Under the pieces are notes generated by a model, which saw only the letters and a list, made by a program, of their open reading frames with translations, searched no databases and had not been told where the DNA came from. Below are positions 18,669-27,803 of a stretch of 64,000 nt of DNA, piece by piece. A program made the translations under genes and the position numbers. The stretch comes from Acidobacteriota bacterium (lineage in GTDB: Bacteria > Acidobacteriota > Terriglobia > Terriglobales > Acidobacteriaceae). Numbering within the stretch: position 1 is the first letter of the stretch; each line of letters opens with the position of its first letter. The DNA is taken from positions 124,001 through 188,000 of the forward strand of contig JAJXZT010000049.1 of the NCBI GenBank assembly GCA_021779935.1. Reading direction: 5' to 3'.

Positions 18669-19082
18669 TTACAGGTAGGAAGCACGCAGAGTGCGAACTT
18701 CATCGGCCAGCATCTTGATTACTTCCAGAGATGCATCGGGGCTGTTCCGGACGAACGCGAGAAACTGGTCGCGGGCAATGAATCCCAGCACCGCAGGCTT
18801 CTTGCACTCCGCCGTCAGGCTGTACCGCTTTTTCCCCATCGCCGCAGGCAGACCAAGAACGCTGCCGGATCCCGCCATCCTCTGTATCGCATCACCGCCA
18901 TCCGTCAGCAGTACTTTGCCGCGGATCACCAGGAACACTCCTTCGCAGCGTTCTCCCTTGCGGAACAGAATCGACTCCGCTCCGATCTCACACCGTTCGC
19001 CAATCTTGTCCAACTGGCGCTGCAGTGACTTTGATGCGAGGAAGGCTTGTGGTTCCGTTTTTGTGCGACTTGCTGTGGCCAT
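18669..19082 (-). CDS. Cyclic-nucleotide-binding domain protein (Crp-like, no HTH)
   Basis: The 137-residue protein carries a single cNMP-binding beta-roll: ILFRKGERCEGVFLVIRGKVLL, then a phosphate-cassette-like region GSVLGLPAAM, and a C-terminal helix ending TLRASYL. No DNA-binding helix-turn-helix follows, so it is probably a stand-alone sensor or effector rather than a classical Crp. The start ATG 19082 is set by GAGGAG six bases upstream (19089-19094); longer in-frame starts lack this. Ligand-binding Arg/Thr are not clear, so cAMP binding is doubtful. Confidence 0.75.
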   Translation of the reverse strand: MATASRTKTEPQAFLASKSLQRQLDKIGERCEIGAESILFRKGERCEGVFLVIRGKVLLTDGGDAIQRMAGSGSVLGLPAAMGKKRYSLTAECKKPAVLGFIARDQFLAFVRNSPDASLEVIKMLADEVRTLRASYL

Positions 19083-19464
19083 CCGATACTCCTCATTCAT
19101 GCCGTAAGTAGAAGCAGTATCCTTCCACCACAGTTGAATCACCATGACATCCGTCACACACGTTATGTGCAAATTGCCGCATCTCTGATCAAGAATCAAT
19201 CCGTGTGACGGCATTCCCCATGACGGATAAGCCGCCATTCCGATAAGATCAGTTTTGTCGGCGGAATTCTCAGATTGAATGGCATGTTGGTGCCATTCTT
19301 ATGCGTAAGTTTGAATCGCGGGAACGCGGAAGCATCCGAATCACTAACCCCGGCCTGATGAACTCTCGTCGGGGAGACGTTTTGTCCGTTCGGTCACTTT
19401 AGGGGGTGACCAGCCTCACATCTTGGGGTACAGTCGCACACCTAGTATAAATCTGTGAAATGTT
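19083..19464. other. 382-bp intergenic region with an 8-bp inverted repeat
   Basis: No gene is seen between the divergent cNMP-binding and IclR genes. GAATGGCA (19277-19284) and TGCCATTC (19291-19298) form a perfect palindrome with a six-base spacer. Its size fits an IclR-type operator, and the position, about 170 bp before the IclR start, allows autoregulation or control of the divergent gene. Confidence 0.5.
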
Positions 19465-20271
19465 ATGCCACAATCTGAAACAAAATCGATGCGCACCTAC
19501 AAAGTTCAGGTGCTGGATCGGGCAATTGCAATCCTCGACGTCCTCTCCCGTACCGGATCGGAGATGGCGCTCAATGAAGTCACCGAAGCTGTTGGACTAC
19601 ACAAGAGCACCATTTTTCGCCTCCTGATGGTTCTGGAGCGCGAGCGGTTGGTGAATCGGAATCCCCTGACGGGTCGCTATCGGCTGGGGATGAAGCTCTT
19701 CGAACTTGGCAGCAAGGCGGTCTCGAATCTCAGCATACGTGAATGCGCGCGCACCCAACTGGAGCATCTGGCTTTTGAGACCGGCGAGACAGTCCATCTT
19801 TGTGTGCTCGACCATGGCGAAATGCTCTACGTCGACAAGGTCGAACCGGAACGCAGTGTCCGTCTGGCGTCCAGTGTTGGCCGTCGAATCTGTATGCACT
19901 GTTCCGCCGTCGGCAAAGTCATGCTGGCATTCCTCCCCAACGATGCCGTAACCGACATCATTCAACAGCACGGCATGACTCGCGTGACGAAGAACACCAT
20001 TACCACCCTGGAAAACCTCAACGCCGAGTTGGCGCAGATCCGCGAGCGCGGTTATGCCATCGACAACGAAGAGAACGAAGAAGGTGTTCGTTGCGTCGCG
20101 GCGCCGATTCGGAATTACACCGGGACGGTAGTGGCCGCCGTGAGTATTTCCGGGCCCACTTTTCGGGTAAAGGCCGAAGATATCCCCGCGCTGGCGGCTG
20201 TTCTTGTCAAAGTCGCAGATAAAATCTCTGCTGAACTTGGAGCATCGTTGGCCAAGGCCAGCGGCGCGTAA
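19465..20271 (+). CDS. IclR-family transcriptional regulator
   Basis: The 268-residue protein has an N-terminal winged HTH (VLDRAIAILDVLSRTG, then GLHKSTIFRLLMVLERERLV). The IclR effector domain follows (VHLCVLDHGEMLYVDKVEP, then RGYAIDNEENEEGVRCVAAP). This layout is typical, and members usually repress catabolic operons until a small carboxylate binds. Possible targets are hyuAB/MFS to the left or genes under the palindrome at 19277-19298. The start ATG at 19465 lacks a strong ribosome site; ATG 19489 is an alternative. Confidence 0.92.
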   Translation: MPQSETKSMRTYKVQVLDRAIAILDVLSRTGSEMALNEVTEAVGLHKSTIFRLLMVLERERLVNRNPLTGRYRLGMKLFELGSKAVSNLSIRECARTQLEHLAFETGETVHLCVLDHGEMLYVDKVEPERSVRLASSVGRRICMHCSAVGKVMLAFLPNDAVTDIIQQHGMTRVTKNTITTLENLNAELAQIRERGYAIDNEENEEGVRCVAAPIRNYTGTVVAAVSISGPTFRVKAEDIPALAAVLVKVADKISAELGASLAKASGA

Positions 20272-20419
20272 CAGCGCTTCTAGTCCGCGTGTTGCTGGCG
20301 CGGCGAGAGAAACGAACGGCGGTGCTCTACTTGGCTCCACCCGTTTTCTTTTTGGGAACATTCGACAACTAACATAAACGCCACTGCTCCCTACGGCCAG
20401 GTTCTGGAATCAATAGAAC

Positions 20420-20800
20420 ATGCGTCGTGTGATCGCCATCACGCTATTCGTGTGCATGTCGGCGGTGGTGGTATTGCCGCTGCTGTTCAGCGATCCCGAC
20501 GATCAATTGCCTCCCTGTTGCCGCCGTGACGGCAAGCATCATTGCGCCATGATGGCCATGATGATGGCGCGCAACCACCCGTTGTCCGGCACATCGTTTC
20601 GCGCGGCAATTCAACCCTGTCCCTATTGGCAATGTGGGCCGGTTTCACCGCTCACCTTGAAGCACTCACGGTTCGTATCCGTCATTGCGTTCGATCCGGC
20701 GGCTGTCCCCTTCATGTCGGGATTGCGCGTCTCTCACGGGCACCCTCTGCCTTTCCTGTGCACCTGGGATAAGCGCGGCCCTCCTGTTTCCGTCGCCTGA
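20420..20800 (+). CDS. Small exported protein rich in Cys, His and Met
   Basis: The 126-residue product has an N-terminal export signal or anchor (about residues 4-23). LPPCCRRDGKHHCAMMAMMMA follows within about 20 residues. That segment is dense in soft-metal ligands, suggesting copper or another thiophilic metal. The rest is hydrophobic or mixed, with CPYWQCG and HGHPLPFLC. It is 41 bp upstream of the TonB-dependent receptor on the same strand, so the two are probably co-transcribed. The family is not recognised. Metal binding is inference from composition. Confidence 0.65.
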   Translation: MRRVIAITLFVCMSAVVVLPLLFSDPDDQLPPCCRRDGKHHCAMMAMMMARNHPLSGTSFRAAIQPCPYWQCGPVSPLTLKHSRFVSVIAFDPAAVPFMSGLRVSHGHPLPFLCTWDKRGPPVSVA

Positions 20801-20841
20801 TCAATCATCCATTTCACCCCATTCAGGCTAACGGAGGAGTC

Positions 20842-23067
20842 GTGTCTCTCGCTTTGTCCATCCGTCGCGGGCTTATGGCCGTTGCGGGCATTTGTGTATT
20901 TTCTTTTGCCGCGTTTGCCGGAGTTGTCGGCAACGTACGTGGCATTGTCCATGATCCGCATCACAGGCCCATTCGCGGTGCTCGTGTTCTGCTGCGATCC
21001 TCAACCTCGCAATGGAAGGACTCGCGGACTTCCAATGGCGAAGGTTTCTTTGAATTTTCCGCTGTTCCGCTCGGAGAATATTCCGTCACGGTTCAGGCGA
21101 AGGGCTTTCGCGAGCAAACCACCACTCTTCTTGTTACTTCTGGAAGTGCGCCGATCCTGCATTTTCCGCTTGAGGTGAAAGGCATAAACGAAGCGGTGGA
21201 GGTCTCCGGCACGCCCATTGGTCCATCCGTGGAATCTGCCGTGGCGGAAACCGTTGTCAATCGCAGCCAGATCGCACGCACCCCGGGTGCCGATGGCTCC
21301 AACAGCATGGCATTCATCACGGATTATGTGCCCAGTGCGGTCATGGTTCACGACCAGTTGCATCTTCGCGGCGGACATCAGGTCTCCTGGGCCATCGACG
21401 GCGTGCCTTTGCCCAACACGAATATTGCCAGCAACGTCGGCCCGCAGTTCGATCCGCGTGATATCGACTACGTTGAACTTCAGCGCGGCGGATACTCAGC
21501 GGAATACGGAGATCGCACTTATGGCGTGATCAATGTCGCCACTCGTACCGGTTTTGAACGGGATCGCGAAGCGGAGCTCATCACCAGTTACGGCAACTAC
21601 AACACCACCGATGACCAGTTGAGCTTTGGCGATCACACAACCCGCTTTGCTTACTACACCAGTCTGCGCGGGAACCGCACGGATTACGGTCTTGAGCCTC
21701 CCACCAGCGTCAATCTCCACAACCTGAATTCCGGCGGCGGGATTTTTACTTCGCTGATATTTAATGCAACTCCCGCCGACCAATTCCGTTTCACCGGAGC
21801 CTCTCGCGCCGACTACTATCAGGTGCCCAACGATCCCAGCCAGCAGGTCGCCGGAATCCGCGATCGCCAGCGCGAGCAGGACGCCTTCGGCACGTTCACC
21901 TGGCTGCACACGTTTTCACCCGGAGCGCTGCTTTCCGTCTCGCCCTTCTATCACTTCAATCGAGCCGCATTCGAAGGCGGTCCAAACGACGTTCCCAGCG
22001 CAACTGACAATCGCTCGTCGCAATATGCTGGAGGCCAGGCAAGCCTGGCGATCATTCACGGCAGACACAACGCGCGTGTCGGTGTCTATGCATTCAGCCA
22101 GCACGACAACTCTCTTTTCGCGGTTGCGGCCAATGACGGTTCCGGCAATCATCTGCGACAGCGGAGACTGACGGATGGCAATCTTGAAGCCGTCTTTGCC
22201 GAAGACGAATACCGCATATCTTCCTGGCTTACCTTGACCGGTGGTGTGCGCTTTACCCATTTCAGCGGAGTCCTCAGCGAGACTGCCGCCACTCCCCGTG
22301 TTTCCGCTTCGCTGCGAATTCCGTTTGTGCACTGGTACATCCATGGCTCCTACGACCGCTTCTATCAGGCGCCTCCGCTGGAGACCGTCTCGGGGCCTCT
22401 CCTCGAATGTGCACTTTCGCAGGGCGTGGGATTTCTTCCTCTACACGGCGAGCGTGATGAGCAACACGAAGTCGGACTGACGATTCCGCTTCGCGGATGG
22501 ACCATTGCGATCACCAATTTCCGTACAGGCGCCCGCAACTACTTCGACCACGATGCCGTCGGCAACTCCAATATCTTCTTTCCCCTCACCATCGCGCACG
22601 CACGCATTCAGGGCACGGAAGTTGCTATCCGCTCGCCGCAGATTCACAAAACAATTTCCCTTCACCTCGCGTATTCCAATCAGATGGCGCAGGGTTATGG
22701 GGCGATTTCTGGCGGGCTTACCAACTTTAGTCCTCCGCCGGACGTTGGTTTCTATCTCGATCATGACCAGCGCAATACTCTGAGCACGGGATTCATCGCG
22801 GGCTTGCCGCATCATGCCTGGCTCTCGTCGAACTTCGAGTACGGCTCGGGTTTTCTGAACGCGGATGGTCCGCAGCATCTGCCCAGCTATCGCACCGTTG
22901 ATCTTGCTGTTGGCAAGGACTTTGGCGAGCGCTGGTCGGCGAAAGTTGTCTCCACCAATCTCACCAACAAGCGCTACCAGATCGATCTCAGCAATACGTT
23001 TGGCGGATCGCACTTCGGTGCTCCGCGCATGGTTTCCGTGCAACTTCGCTATCGTTTCCACTACTGA
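20842..23067 (+). CDS. TonB-dependent outer-membrane receptor
   Basis: The 741-residue protein starts at GTG 20842 after GGAGGAG. After a signal peptide it carries a carboxypeptidase-regulatory-like (beta-sandwich) domain, about 30-115 (GNVRGIVHDPHHRPIRGARV). A plug (LHLRGGHQVSWAIDGVPLPN, then DIDYVELQRGGYSAEYG) and a beta-barrel ending in aromatic VQLRYRFHY follow. It imports an energised substrate across the outer membrane. At 741 residues it is shorter than the large 'Oar-like' receptors common in this phylum and nearer to siderophore/metal receptors. The upstream metal-ligand-rich protein hints at metal uptake. Confidence 0.9.
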   Translation: MSLALSIRRGLMAVAGICVFSFAAFAGVVGNVRGIVHDPHHRPIRGARVLLRSSTSQWKDSRTSNGEGFFEFSAVPLGEYSVTVQAKGFREQTTTLLVTSGSAPILHFPLEVKGINEAVEVSGTPIGPSVESAVAETVVNRSQIARTPGADGSNSMAFITDYVPSAVMVHDQLHLRGGHQVSWAIDGVPLPNTNIASNVGPQFDPRDIDYVELQRGGYSAEYGDRTYGVINVATRTGFERDREAELITSYGNYNTTDDQLSFGDHTTRFAYYTSLRGNRTDYGLEPPTSVNLHNLNSGGGIFTSLIFNATPADQFRFTGASRADYYQVPNDPSQQVAGIRDRQREQDAFGTFTWLHTFSPGALLSVSPFYHFNRAAFEGGPNDVPSATDNRSSQYAGGQASLAIIHGRHNARVGVYAFSQHDNSLFAVAANDGSGNHLRQRRLTDGNLEAVFAEDEYRISSWLTLTGGVRFTHFSGVLSETAATPRVSASLRIPFVHWYIHGSYDRFYQAPPLETVSGPLLECALSQGVGFLPLHGERDEQHEVGLTIPLRGWTIAITNFRTGARNYFDHDAVGNSNIFFPLTIAHARIQGTEVAIRSPQIHKTISLHLAYSNQMAQGYGAISGGLTNFSPPPDVGFYLDHDQRNTLSTGFIAGLPHHAWLSSNFEYGSGFLNADGPQHLPSYRTVDLAVGKDFGERWSAKVVSTNLTNKRYQIDLSNTFGGSHFGAPRMVSVQLRYRFHY

Positions 23068-23223
23068 TGATTATTCCGGCGGCCTGCCCGGGTCGCCGGC
23101 TTCTGTTTTCCGCATGACAGTTGTCACATCCGAATCCTGATGTTGTGCACTGTCGGGGGTTTCTCATCTGCGCGAACATCGTCTTGCTTGATCAATCGGC
23201 GAAGCCGGTTGTGGAGGTAAGAG

Positions 23224-24180
23224 ATGTCGATGGAGATGATGACCGCCGGCGCGACACCGCTCACGCAAAAGGCCGCTCCGCCAATCGCGTGGTTGCAAGG
23301 CGTCAGCAAGAATTACGGGACCGTGCAGGCGCTGCGCAGTGTCGACCTGTTGATTCCCGCAGGAGAGATTCTCGCGCTGCTTGGGCCGAATGGCGCGGGC
23401 AAGACGACTGCCGTGAATCTTCTGCTCGGACTGGCCACGCCCACCGGCGGAACCGTGCGTGTCTTCGGGGCGGACCCCAGTTACCCCGAAGCGCGCACCC
23501 GCATCGGAGCCATGCTGCAAGTTGCCCGCATCCCTGAGACGTTGCGCGTCCGCGAGCACATTGATCTGTTTTCCAGTTACTATCCGTCGCCACTGCCGCT
23601 CAGTGAGACTCTGCGCATAGCGGGTCTCACGGATCTGAAAGATCGTCTCTTTGGTCAGCTTTCCGGCGGACAGAAGCAGCGTGTCTTATTTGCGTTGGCT
23701 ATTTGCGGAAATCCCGATCTATTGCTGCTCGATGAACCCACCGTCGGCCTCGATGTCGAAGCCCGCCGTCTCATGTGGGACCAGATCCGCCACCTCGTGC
23801 GTAGCGGCAAGACGGTTCTTCTCACCACTCATTACCTGCAGGAGGCTGACGCCCTTGCTGATCGCATCGTCGTGATCAACAAGGGAGAGATAGGCGCCGA
23901 AGGTACTCCCGCGCAGATCAAGGCCAAAACCGCCGGCAAGCGCATTCAGTGCGTCACCGCTCTTTCGACGGATGAGATCGGCGCGATCGCTGGAGTCAAC
24001 TGTGTTGCGCGCAATGGAAGAAATACCGTGATCGATTCGCGCGAACCGGAAAAAGTCATTCGCGAACTGATGAGTCGCGATGCTGCCCTGACGGATATCG
24101 AAGTCAGCAGCGCAGCGCTGGAAGATGCATTCCTGGCTCTCACCCGAGACACCCAGGTGCAGGAAGGACAGGTGCAGTAA
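23224..24180 (+). CDS. ABC-2 type transporter ATP-binding protein
   Basis: The 318-residue ATPase contains Walker A GPNGAGKTT, signature LSGGQKQR, Walker B LLLLDEPTVGLD and the H-loop TTHYLQEADALADR. The C-terminal part (about 235-318) is the usual extension of drug/antibiotic-type ABC-2 ATPases. GGAGG precedes ATG 23224 by six bases. It is two bases from the permease, then comes the histidine kinase and response regulator; such four-gene modules usually have the two-component system controlling the exporter. Confidence 0.94.
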   Translation: MSMEMMTAGATPLTQKAAPPIAWLQGVSKNYGTVQALRSVDLLIPAGEILALLGPNGAGKTTAVNLLLGLATPTGGTVRVFGADPSYPEARTRIGAMLQVARIPETLRVREHIDLFSSYYPSPLPLSETLRIAGLTDLKDRLFGQLSGGQKQRVLFALAICGNPDLLLLDEPTVGLDVEARRLMWDQIRHLVRSGKTVLLTTHYLQEADALADRIVVINKGEIGAEGTPAQIKAKTAGKRIQCVTALSTDEIGAIAGVNCVARNGRNTVIDSREPEKVIRELMSRDAALTDIEVSSAALEDAFLALTRDTQVQEGQVQ

Positions 24181-24182
24181 CC

Positions 24183-24992
24183 ATGGCAACCACCACGTCG
24201 GTTTCATCGCTTGCTTCGCATGCAACTCCGCCGCGCTATCGCGTCTACCTGAAGGAAGCCAAGTACGACTTCCTGAAGATGATCCGCATGCCGGCCTACG
24301 CTCTGCCGACCATTCTGTTTCCCGTGATGTTCTATGTATTGTTCGGCATCCTTCTTGCTTCCCGGCAACCCGGCCACTCCGTCCAGATGTCGACATACCT
24401 TCTCGCGACCTATGGCGCTTTTGGTGTGATAGGCGCGGCGTTATTCAGCTTTGGAGTAGGTGTCGCTACCGAGCGCGGCCAGGGTTGGCTGCAGGTGAAA
24501 CGTGCCAGTCCCATGCCGCCGACGGCATATTTCTTCGCCAAGGTCGTAACGTGCATGATCTTCAGCCTTGTCATCGCCGCCTGCCTGATTCTGCTTGGCG
24601 TCTTTTTTGGCAACGTGCATATCACGGCAACGATGGCTGCCAGCCTTAGTCTTGTCCTGGTACTTGGTTCCATTCCGTTCTGCGCGATCGGATTGGCCAT
24701 CGGCTATCTCGCGGGACCAAACTCAGCCGTGGCTGTCGTCAACCTCATCTATCTGCCGGCCGGCTTCTGCTCGGGGCTTTGGATTCCCCTTGAATTCCTG
24801 CCGCACTTCCTGCAGCGCGTTGCTTACCAGTTACCGCCTTATCATCTCGGACGCCTCGCGCTTGCCACGGTAGGCTATGCCCATGGTGGACACATTCTTC
24901 TTCACGTCGCCGAACTCGTATTCACGACCATAGCGGCCCTTGTCATCGCGCGGATTGCTTACCAGCGTGACGCAGGAAAATTGTACGGATAA
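24183..24992 (+). CDS. ABC-2 type transporter permease
   Basis: The 269-residue integral membrane protein has six hydrophobic spans and the ABC-2 C-terminal motif region (YLPAGFCSGLWIPLEFLPHFLQ). It would pair as a homodimer with the preceding ATPase to export a lipid, drug or peptide. The start lies two bases after the ATPase stop. Confidence 0.9.
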   Translation: MATTTSVSSLASHATPPRYRVYLKEAKYDFLKMIRMPAYALPTILFPVMFYVLFGILLASRQPGHSVQMSTYLLATYGAFGVIGAALFSFGVGVATERGQGWLQVKRASPMPPTAYFFAKVVTCMIFSLVIAACLILLGVFFGNVHITATMAASLSLVLVLGSIPFCAIGLAIGYLAGPNSAVAVVNLIYLPAGFCSGLWIPLEFLPHFLQRVAYQLPPYHLGRLALATVGYAHGGHILLHVAELVFTTIAALVIARIAYQRDAGKLYG

Positions 24993-25014
24993 GGTGTAAT
25001 CTGAGCCGATCATT

Positions 25015-26115
25015 ATGCGATTACTGCCTGATGACAAAGATATCGGATGGGTGCCTTACGTTTGGCTCATTTACCTCAGCATCTTTCTGGTGCTGCCGGG
25101 ATTCAACCACGCCACGCCTGGGGTGTGGGTAGCGACTGGATTGGGAGCAGCCGCGTTTCTTGTCCTTTACTTTTGGGGACACTGGGTACGCGGCACTCGT
25201 CTCCTTCCCATTATTTTTGGGATACTTGCCATCGGCGTCATTTACGCGCCCTTCAATTCCGGTGCTTCCGTATTTTTCATCTATGCCGCGGCATTCGCCG
25301 GCTTCGCGGGGAGCCGGCGTTTTGCCCTCGGGATCGTCGCTGCCATCGCGTGCGTCGCGCTTGCCGAGACGTTGTACTTCCATCTCGATATATATTTCTG
25401 GTTCTGGTCCCTTTTGTTCACCATCCTGATTGGTGGCATCAATATCCACTATGCGCAGCGCAGAATTGCCAATGAAAAGCTGCGCATGGCCCAGGAAGAA
25501 ATCGAACATCTTGCGAAAGTTGCCGAACGCGAACGCATTGCCCGCGATCTTCACGACGTTCTCGGGCATACCCTTTCGCTCATCGTTCTTAAGTCCGAGC
25601 TTGCTTCCAGGCTTGTCGACCGAGACCCCGCCCGCGCCGGCGACGAGATGCAGCAGGTTGAAATCATCGCTCGCGATGCTCTTACCGAGGTTCGCAACGC
25701 GATTCGCGGCTATCGCGCCAATTCGTTTGGCGAAGAACTGAGTCGCGTGCAGTCTGTTTTGCAGACGGCTGGCGTCGAGTTGCGCTCGGATGTCACGGTC
25801 TCGCAGATGCCGCCATTGCATGAAGGGGTCCTCGTGCTGGCCGTGCGCGAAGCGGTCACCAACATCGTCCGCCACGCACATGCTCACACCTGTTGGTTAA
25901 AGATCGGACAGACGAACGACTCCCTCAAGCTTGAAATTCGTGATGATGGCTGGGGCGCAACCGCATCGGAAGGAAATGGCCTGCGTGGTATGCGGGAACG
26001 GATCGAGGCTCTTGGCGGAACGCTCGAGCGCAGAGTCGACAACGGCACGGTTCTCAATATTCTGCTGCCGCTCGCAAAGTTCAACGATACTCAGACCGGG
26101 GAGTGTGCTTCATGA
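25015..26115 (+). CDS. Sensor histidine kinase, DesK/NarL type
   Basis: The 366-residue protein has about five or six N-terminal membrane spans (residues 10-145). HisKA_3 dimerisation helices with the phospho-accepting histidine in ERIARDLHDVLGHTLSLIVL follow. The HATPase domain has EAVTNIVRHAHAH and GNGLRGMRERIEALGG. It is a membrane stress or lipid-state sensor type. It overlaps the response regulator by four bases (ATGA at 26112-26115). The adjacent ABC exporter is its likely regulatory target. Confidence 0.92.
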   Translation: MRLLPDDKDIGWVPYVWLIYLSIFLVLPGFNHATPGVWVATGLGAAAFLVLYFWGHWVRGTRLLPIIFGILAIGVIYAPFNSGASVFFIYAAAFAGFAGSRRFALGIVAAIACVALAETLYFHLDIYFWFWSLLFTILIGGINIHYAQRRIANEKLRMAQEEIEHLAKVAERERIARDLHDVLGHTLSLIVLKSELASRLVDRDPARAGDEMQQVEIIARDALTEVRNAIRGYRANSFGEELSRVQSVLQTAGVELRSDVTVSQMPPLHEGVLVLAVREAVTNIVRHAHAHTCWLKIGQTNDSLKLEIRDDGWGATASEGNGLRGMRERIEALGGTLERRVDNGTVLNILLPLAKFNDTQTGECAS

Positions 26116-26741
26116 GCGCACCGGTCAAGCCACGCGCAGGCACTCGCGTTGTGATTGCGGAAGATCAGGGTATGGTGCTTGGCGCTCTCGCCGCGCTGCT
26201 GGAGATGGAGGGAAATATTCAGGTCGTGGCCCAGGCGCGCAACGGCCGCGAAGCTCTCGACGCGGTACTTAAACTCTCGCCTGACGTTCTTATCACTGAC
26301 ATCGAAATGCCTGTGATGACGGGTCTGGAACTCGCCGCCGAACTCAAGCGGCGCCGCCATGAAACTCGCGTCATTATTCTTACTACCTTTGCCCGCGCCG
26401 GCTATCTGCGTCGCGCGCTGGAAGCTGGCGCGCTCGGATACCTCCTCAAGGACATGCCGGCCAGTCAGCTTGCCGAAGCCGTGCACCGCGTGCAGGCTGG
26501 GTTGCGTGTCATCGATCCCCAGCTCGCCACTGAGGCCTGGACCGAACCCGATCCCCTCACCGACCGCGAGCGCCAGGTTCTTCGCCTTGCCGCCGAGGGA
26601 ACCACCAGCGCGGAAATTGCAGAACAGTTACATCTCTCCGAGGGCACCGTGCGCAATTACCTCTCGGAAGCCATCAGCAAGCTTGGCGCAAACAACCGCG
26701 TTGAAGCCGCGCGAATCGCTCGATCAAAAGGATGGCTCTAG
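26112..26741 (+). CDS. NarL/DesR-type response regulator
   Basis: The 209-residue protein has a receiver domain with the phospho-Asp in VLITDIEMPVMTG and a LuxR-type HTH (LTDRERQVLRLAAEGTTSAEIAEQL, in part). ATG 26112 is preferred over GTG 26103 because GGGGAG is correctly spaced and it forms the ATGA junction with the kinase. It ends four bases from the convergent LysR gene, with no terminator visible between them. Confidence 0.94.
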   Translation: MSAPVKPRAGTRVVIAEDQGMVLGALAALLEMEGNIQVVAQARNGREALDAVLKLSPDVLITDIEMPVMTGLELAAELKRRRHETRVIILTTFARAGYLRRALEAGALGYLLKDMPASQLAEAVHRVQAGLRVIDPQLATEAWTEPDPLTDRERQVLRLAAEGTTSAEIAEQLHLSEGTVRNYLSEAISKLGANNRVEAARIARSKGWL

Positions 26742-26745
26742 TCCG

Positions 26746-27666
26746 CTAGGAGCGTTCTCTCTGGAACGTATATCGCCCCTTCTCTTGCGTCGCCATTAAC
26801 TCCTGTATCTTCATGAAGGCCCGCGCGGCGTGCGACAGCGCTGCATCCTTCCTGTACACCAGGCGCAACTTACGTTCCAGTCGCAGCTCCCGCACGGAAA
26901 TCTCCACCAGTTCGCCTCGTGATACTTCCGCCTCCACCGCGATGCGCGGCAGCAGTGCGACTCCGTTTCCCATTCCAACGAACGCCTTGATCGCCTCGAT
27001 ATTCGGCAACTCCACGGGCATGTGCAGCGTGGTCTTGTGCTTGGCGAATGCCTGCACCACTTTCTCGCGATACGGCGACAGTACATTATGTGCAACGAAC
27101 GACTCGGCACCCAGCTCGCGTATGCTGACGTTCTTCGTTCCAGCCAGCGGATGCTGCGGATAAACCACGAATGCCAGTTCGTCGTGATAGACGACGACCG
27201 AGGCAATCTGTTCGTCCTCTGGACGAAAAGACAAAATGCCCAGCTCGACGTGATGGTTCAATACTGCTCGCGCCACGTTCGAAGCCAGTGCCCGCTGGAT
27301 TTCGATATGAATCGTCGGATGCGCTCTGCGGAACTTGTTGAGTGCGCGCAATAGGTAGAGCACCGTGAATTCGTTTGCCGCGATCGACAGCTTGCCGTGT
27401 TGCAACTGTCGCAGCTCGCGGAGCGCGTCCCGGGCCCGGCTTCGCAGGTTCAGCAGCTCTTCGGCGTACTTCAGCAGCAAATCGCCCGCGTCCGTAAGCA
27501 TTCCATCGCGCGACGACCGTTCGAACAGCGTTTCTCCCAGTTCGTCTTCCAGCTTGCTGATCGTCTGGCTTACCGCCGACTGCGTCCTGTGCAGGCGATT
27601 TGCCGCGCGCGAGAATCCCTTCTCTTCTACTACTGCAAGAAAAGTCTCCAATTGAAACAAATCCAT
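26746..27666 (-). CDS. LysR-family transcriptional regulator
   Basis: The 306-residue protein has an N-terminal winged HTH (LETFLAVVEEKGFSRAANRL, then SAVSQTISKLEDELG) and a periplasmic-binding-like effector domain. It is transcribed divergently from leuABCD across a 137-bp region that contains a T-N11-A palindrome. The leucine operon is therefore its predicted target, as for other divergent LysR-biosynthesis pairs. The co-inducer is unknown; a branched-chain intermediate is a reasonable guess. Confidence 0.92.
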   Translation of the reverse strand: MDLFQLETFLAVVEEKGFSRAANRLHRTQSAVSQTISKLEDELGETLFERSSRDGMLTDAGDLLLKYAEELLNLRSRARDALRELRQLQHGKLSIAANEFTVLYLLRALNKFRRAHPTIHIEIQRALASNVARAVLNHHVELGILSFRPEDEQIASVVVYHDELAFVVYPQHPLAGTKNVSIRELGAESFVAHNVLSPYREKVVQAFAKHKTTLHMPVELPNIEAIKAFVGMGNGVALLPRIAVEAEVSRGELVEISVRELRLERKLRLVYRKDAALSHAARAFMKIQELMATQEKGRYTFQRERS

Positions 27667-27738
27667 CCATCACCTCGGGCTATCACCGTGGGTTAAGTTT
27701 CTTATTGAATCAGATTTTGTAATGATACTGCAATAAAT

Positions 27739-27753
27739 ATAAGTTTGACTTAT
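27739..27753. promoter_or_regulatory. LysR-type operator in the leu divergent region
   Basis: ATAAGT (27739-27744), TTG, ACTTAT (27748-27753) is a perfect 6-bp palindrome fitting the T-N11-A rule (T27740, A27752). TTGACT inside it could double as the -35 of the leuA promoter, so binding would directly affect polymerase. Confidence 0.65.
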
Positions 27754-27803
27754 CAGCACTCTACCACGAAATTGGAAGAACCAGTACTCGAAGAGGAGGG
27801 CGC

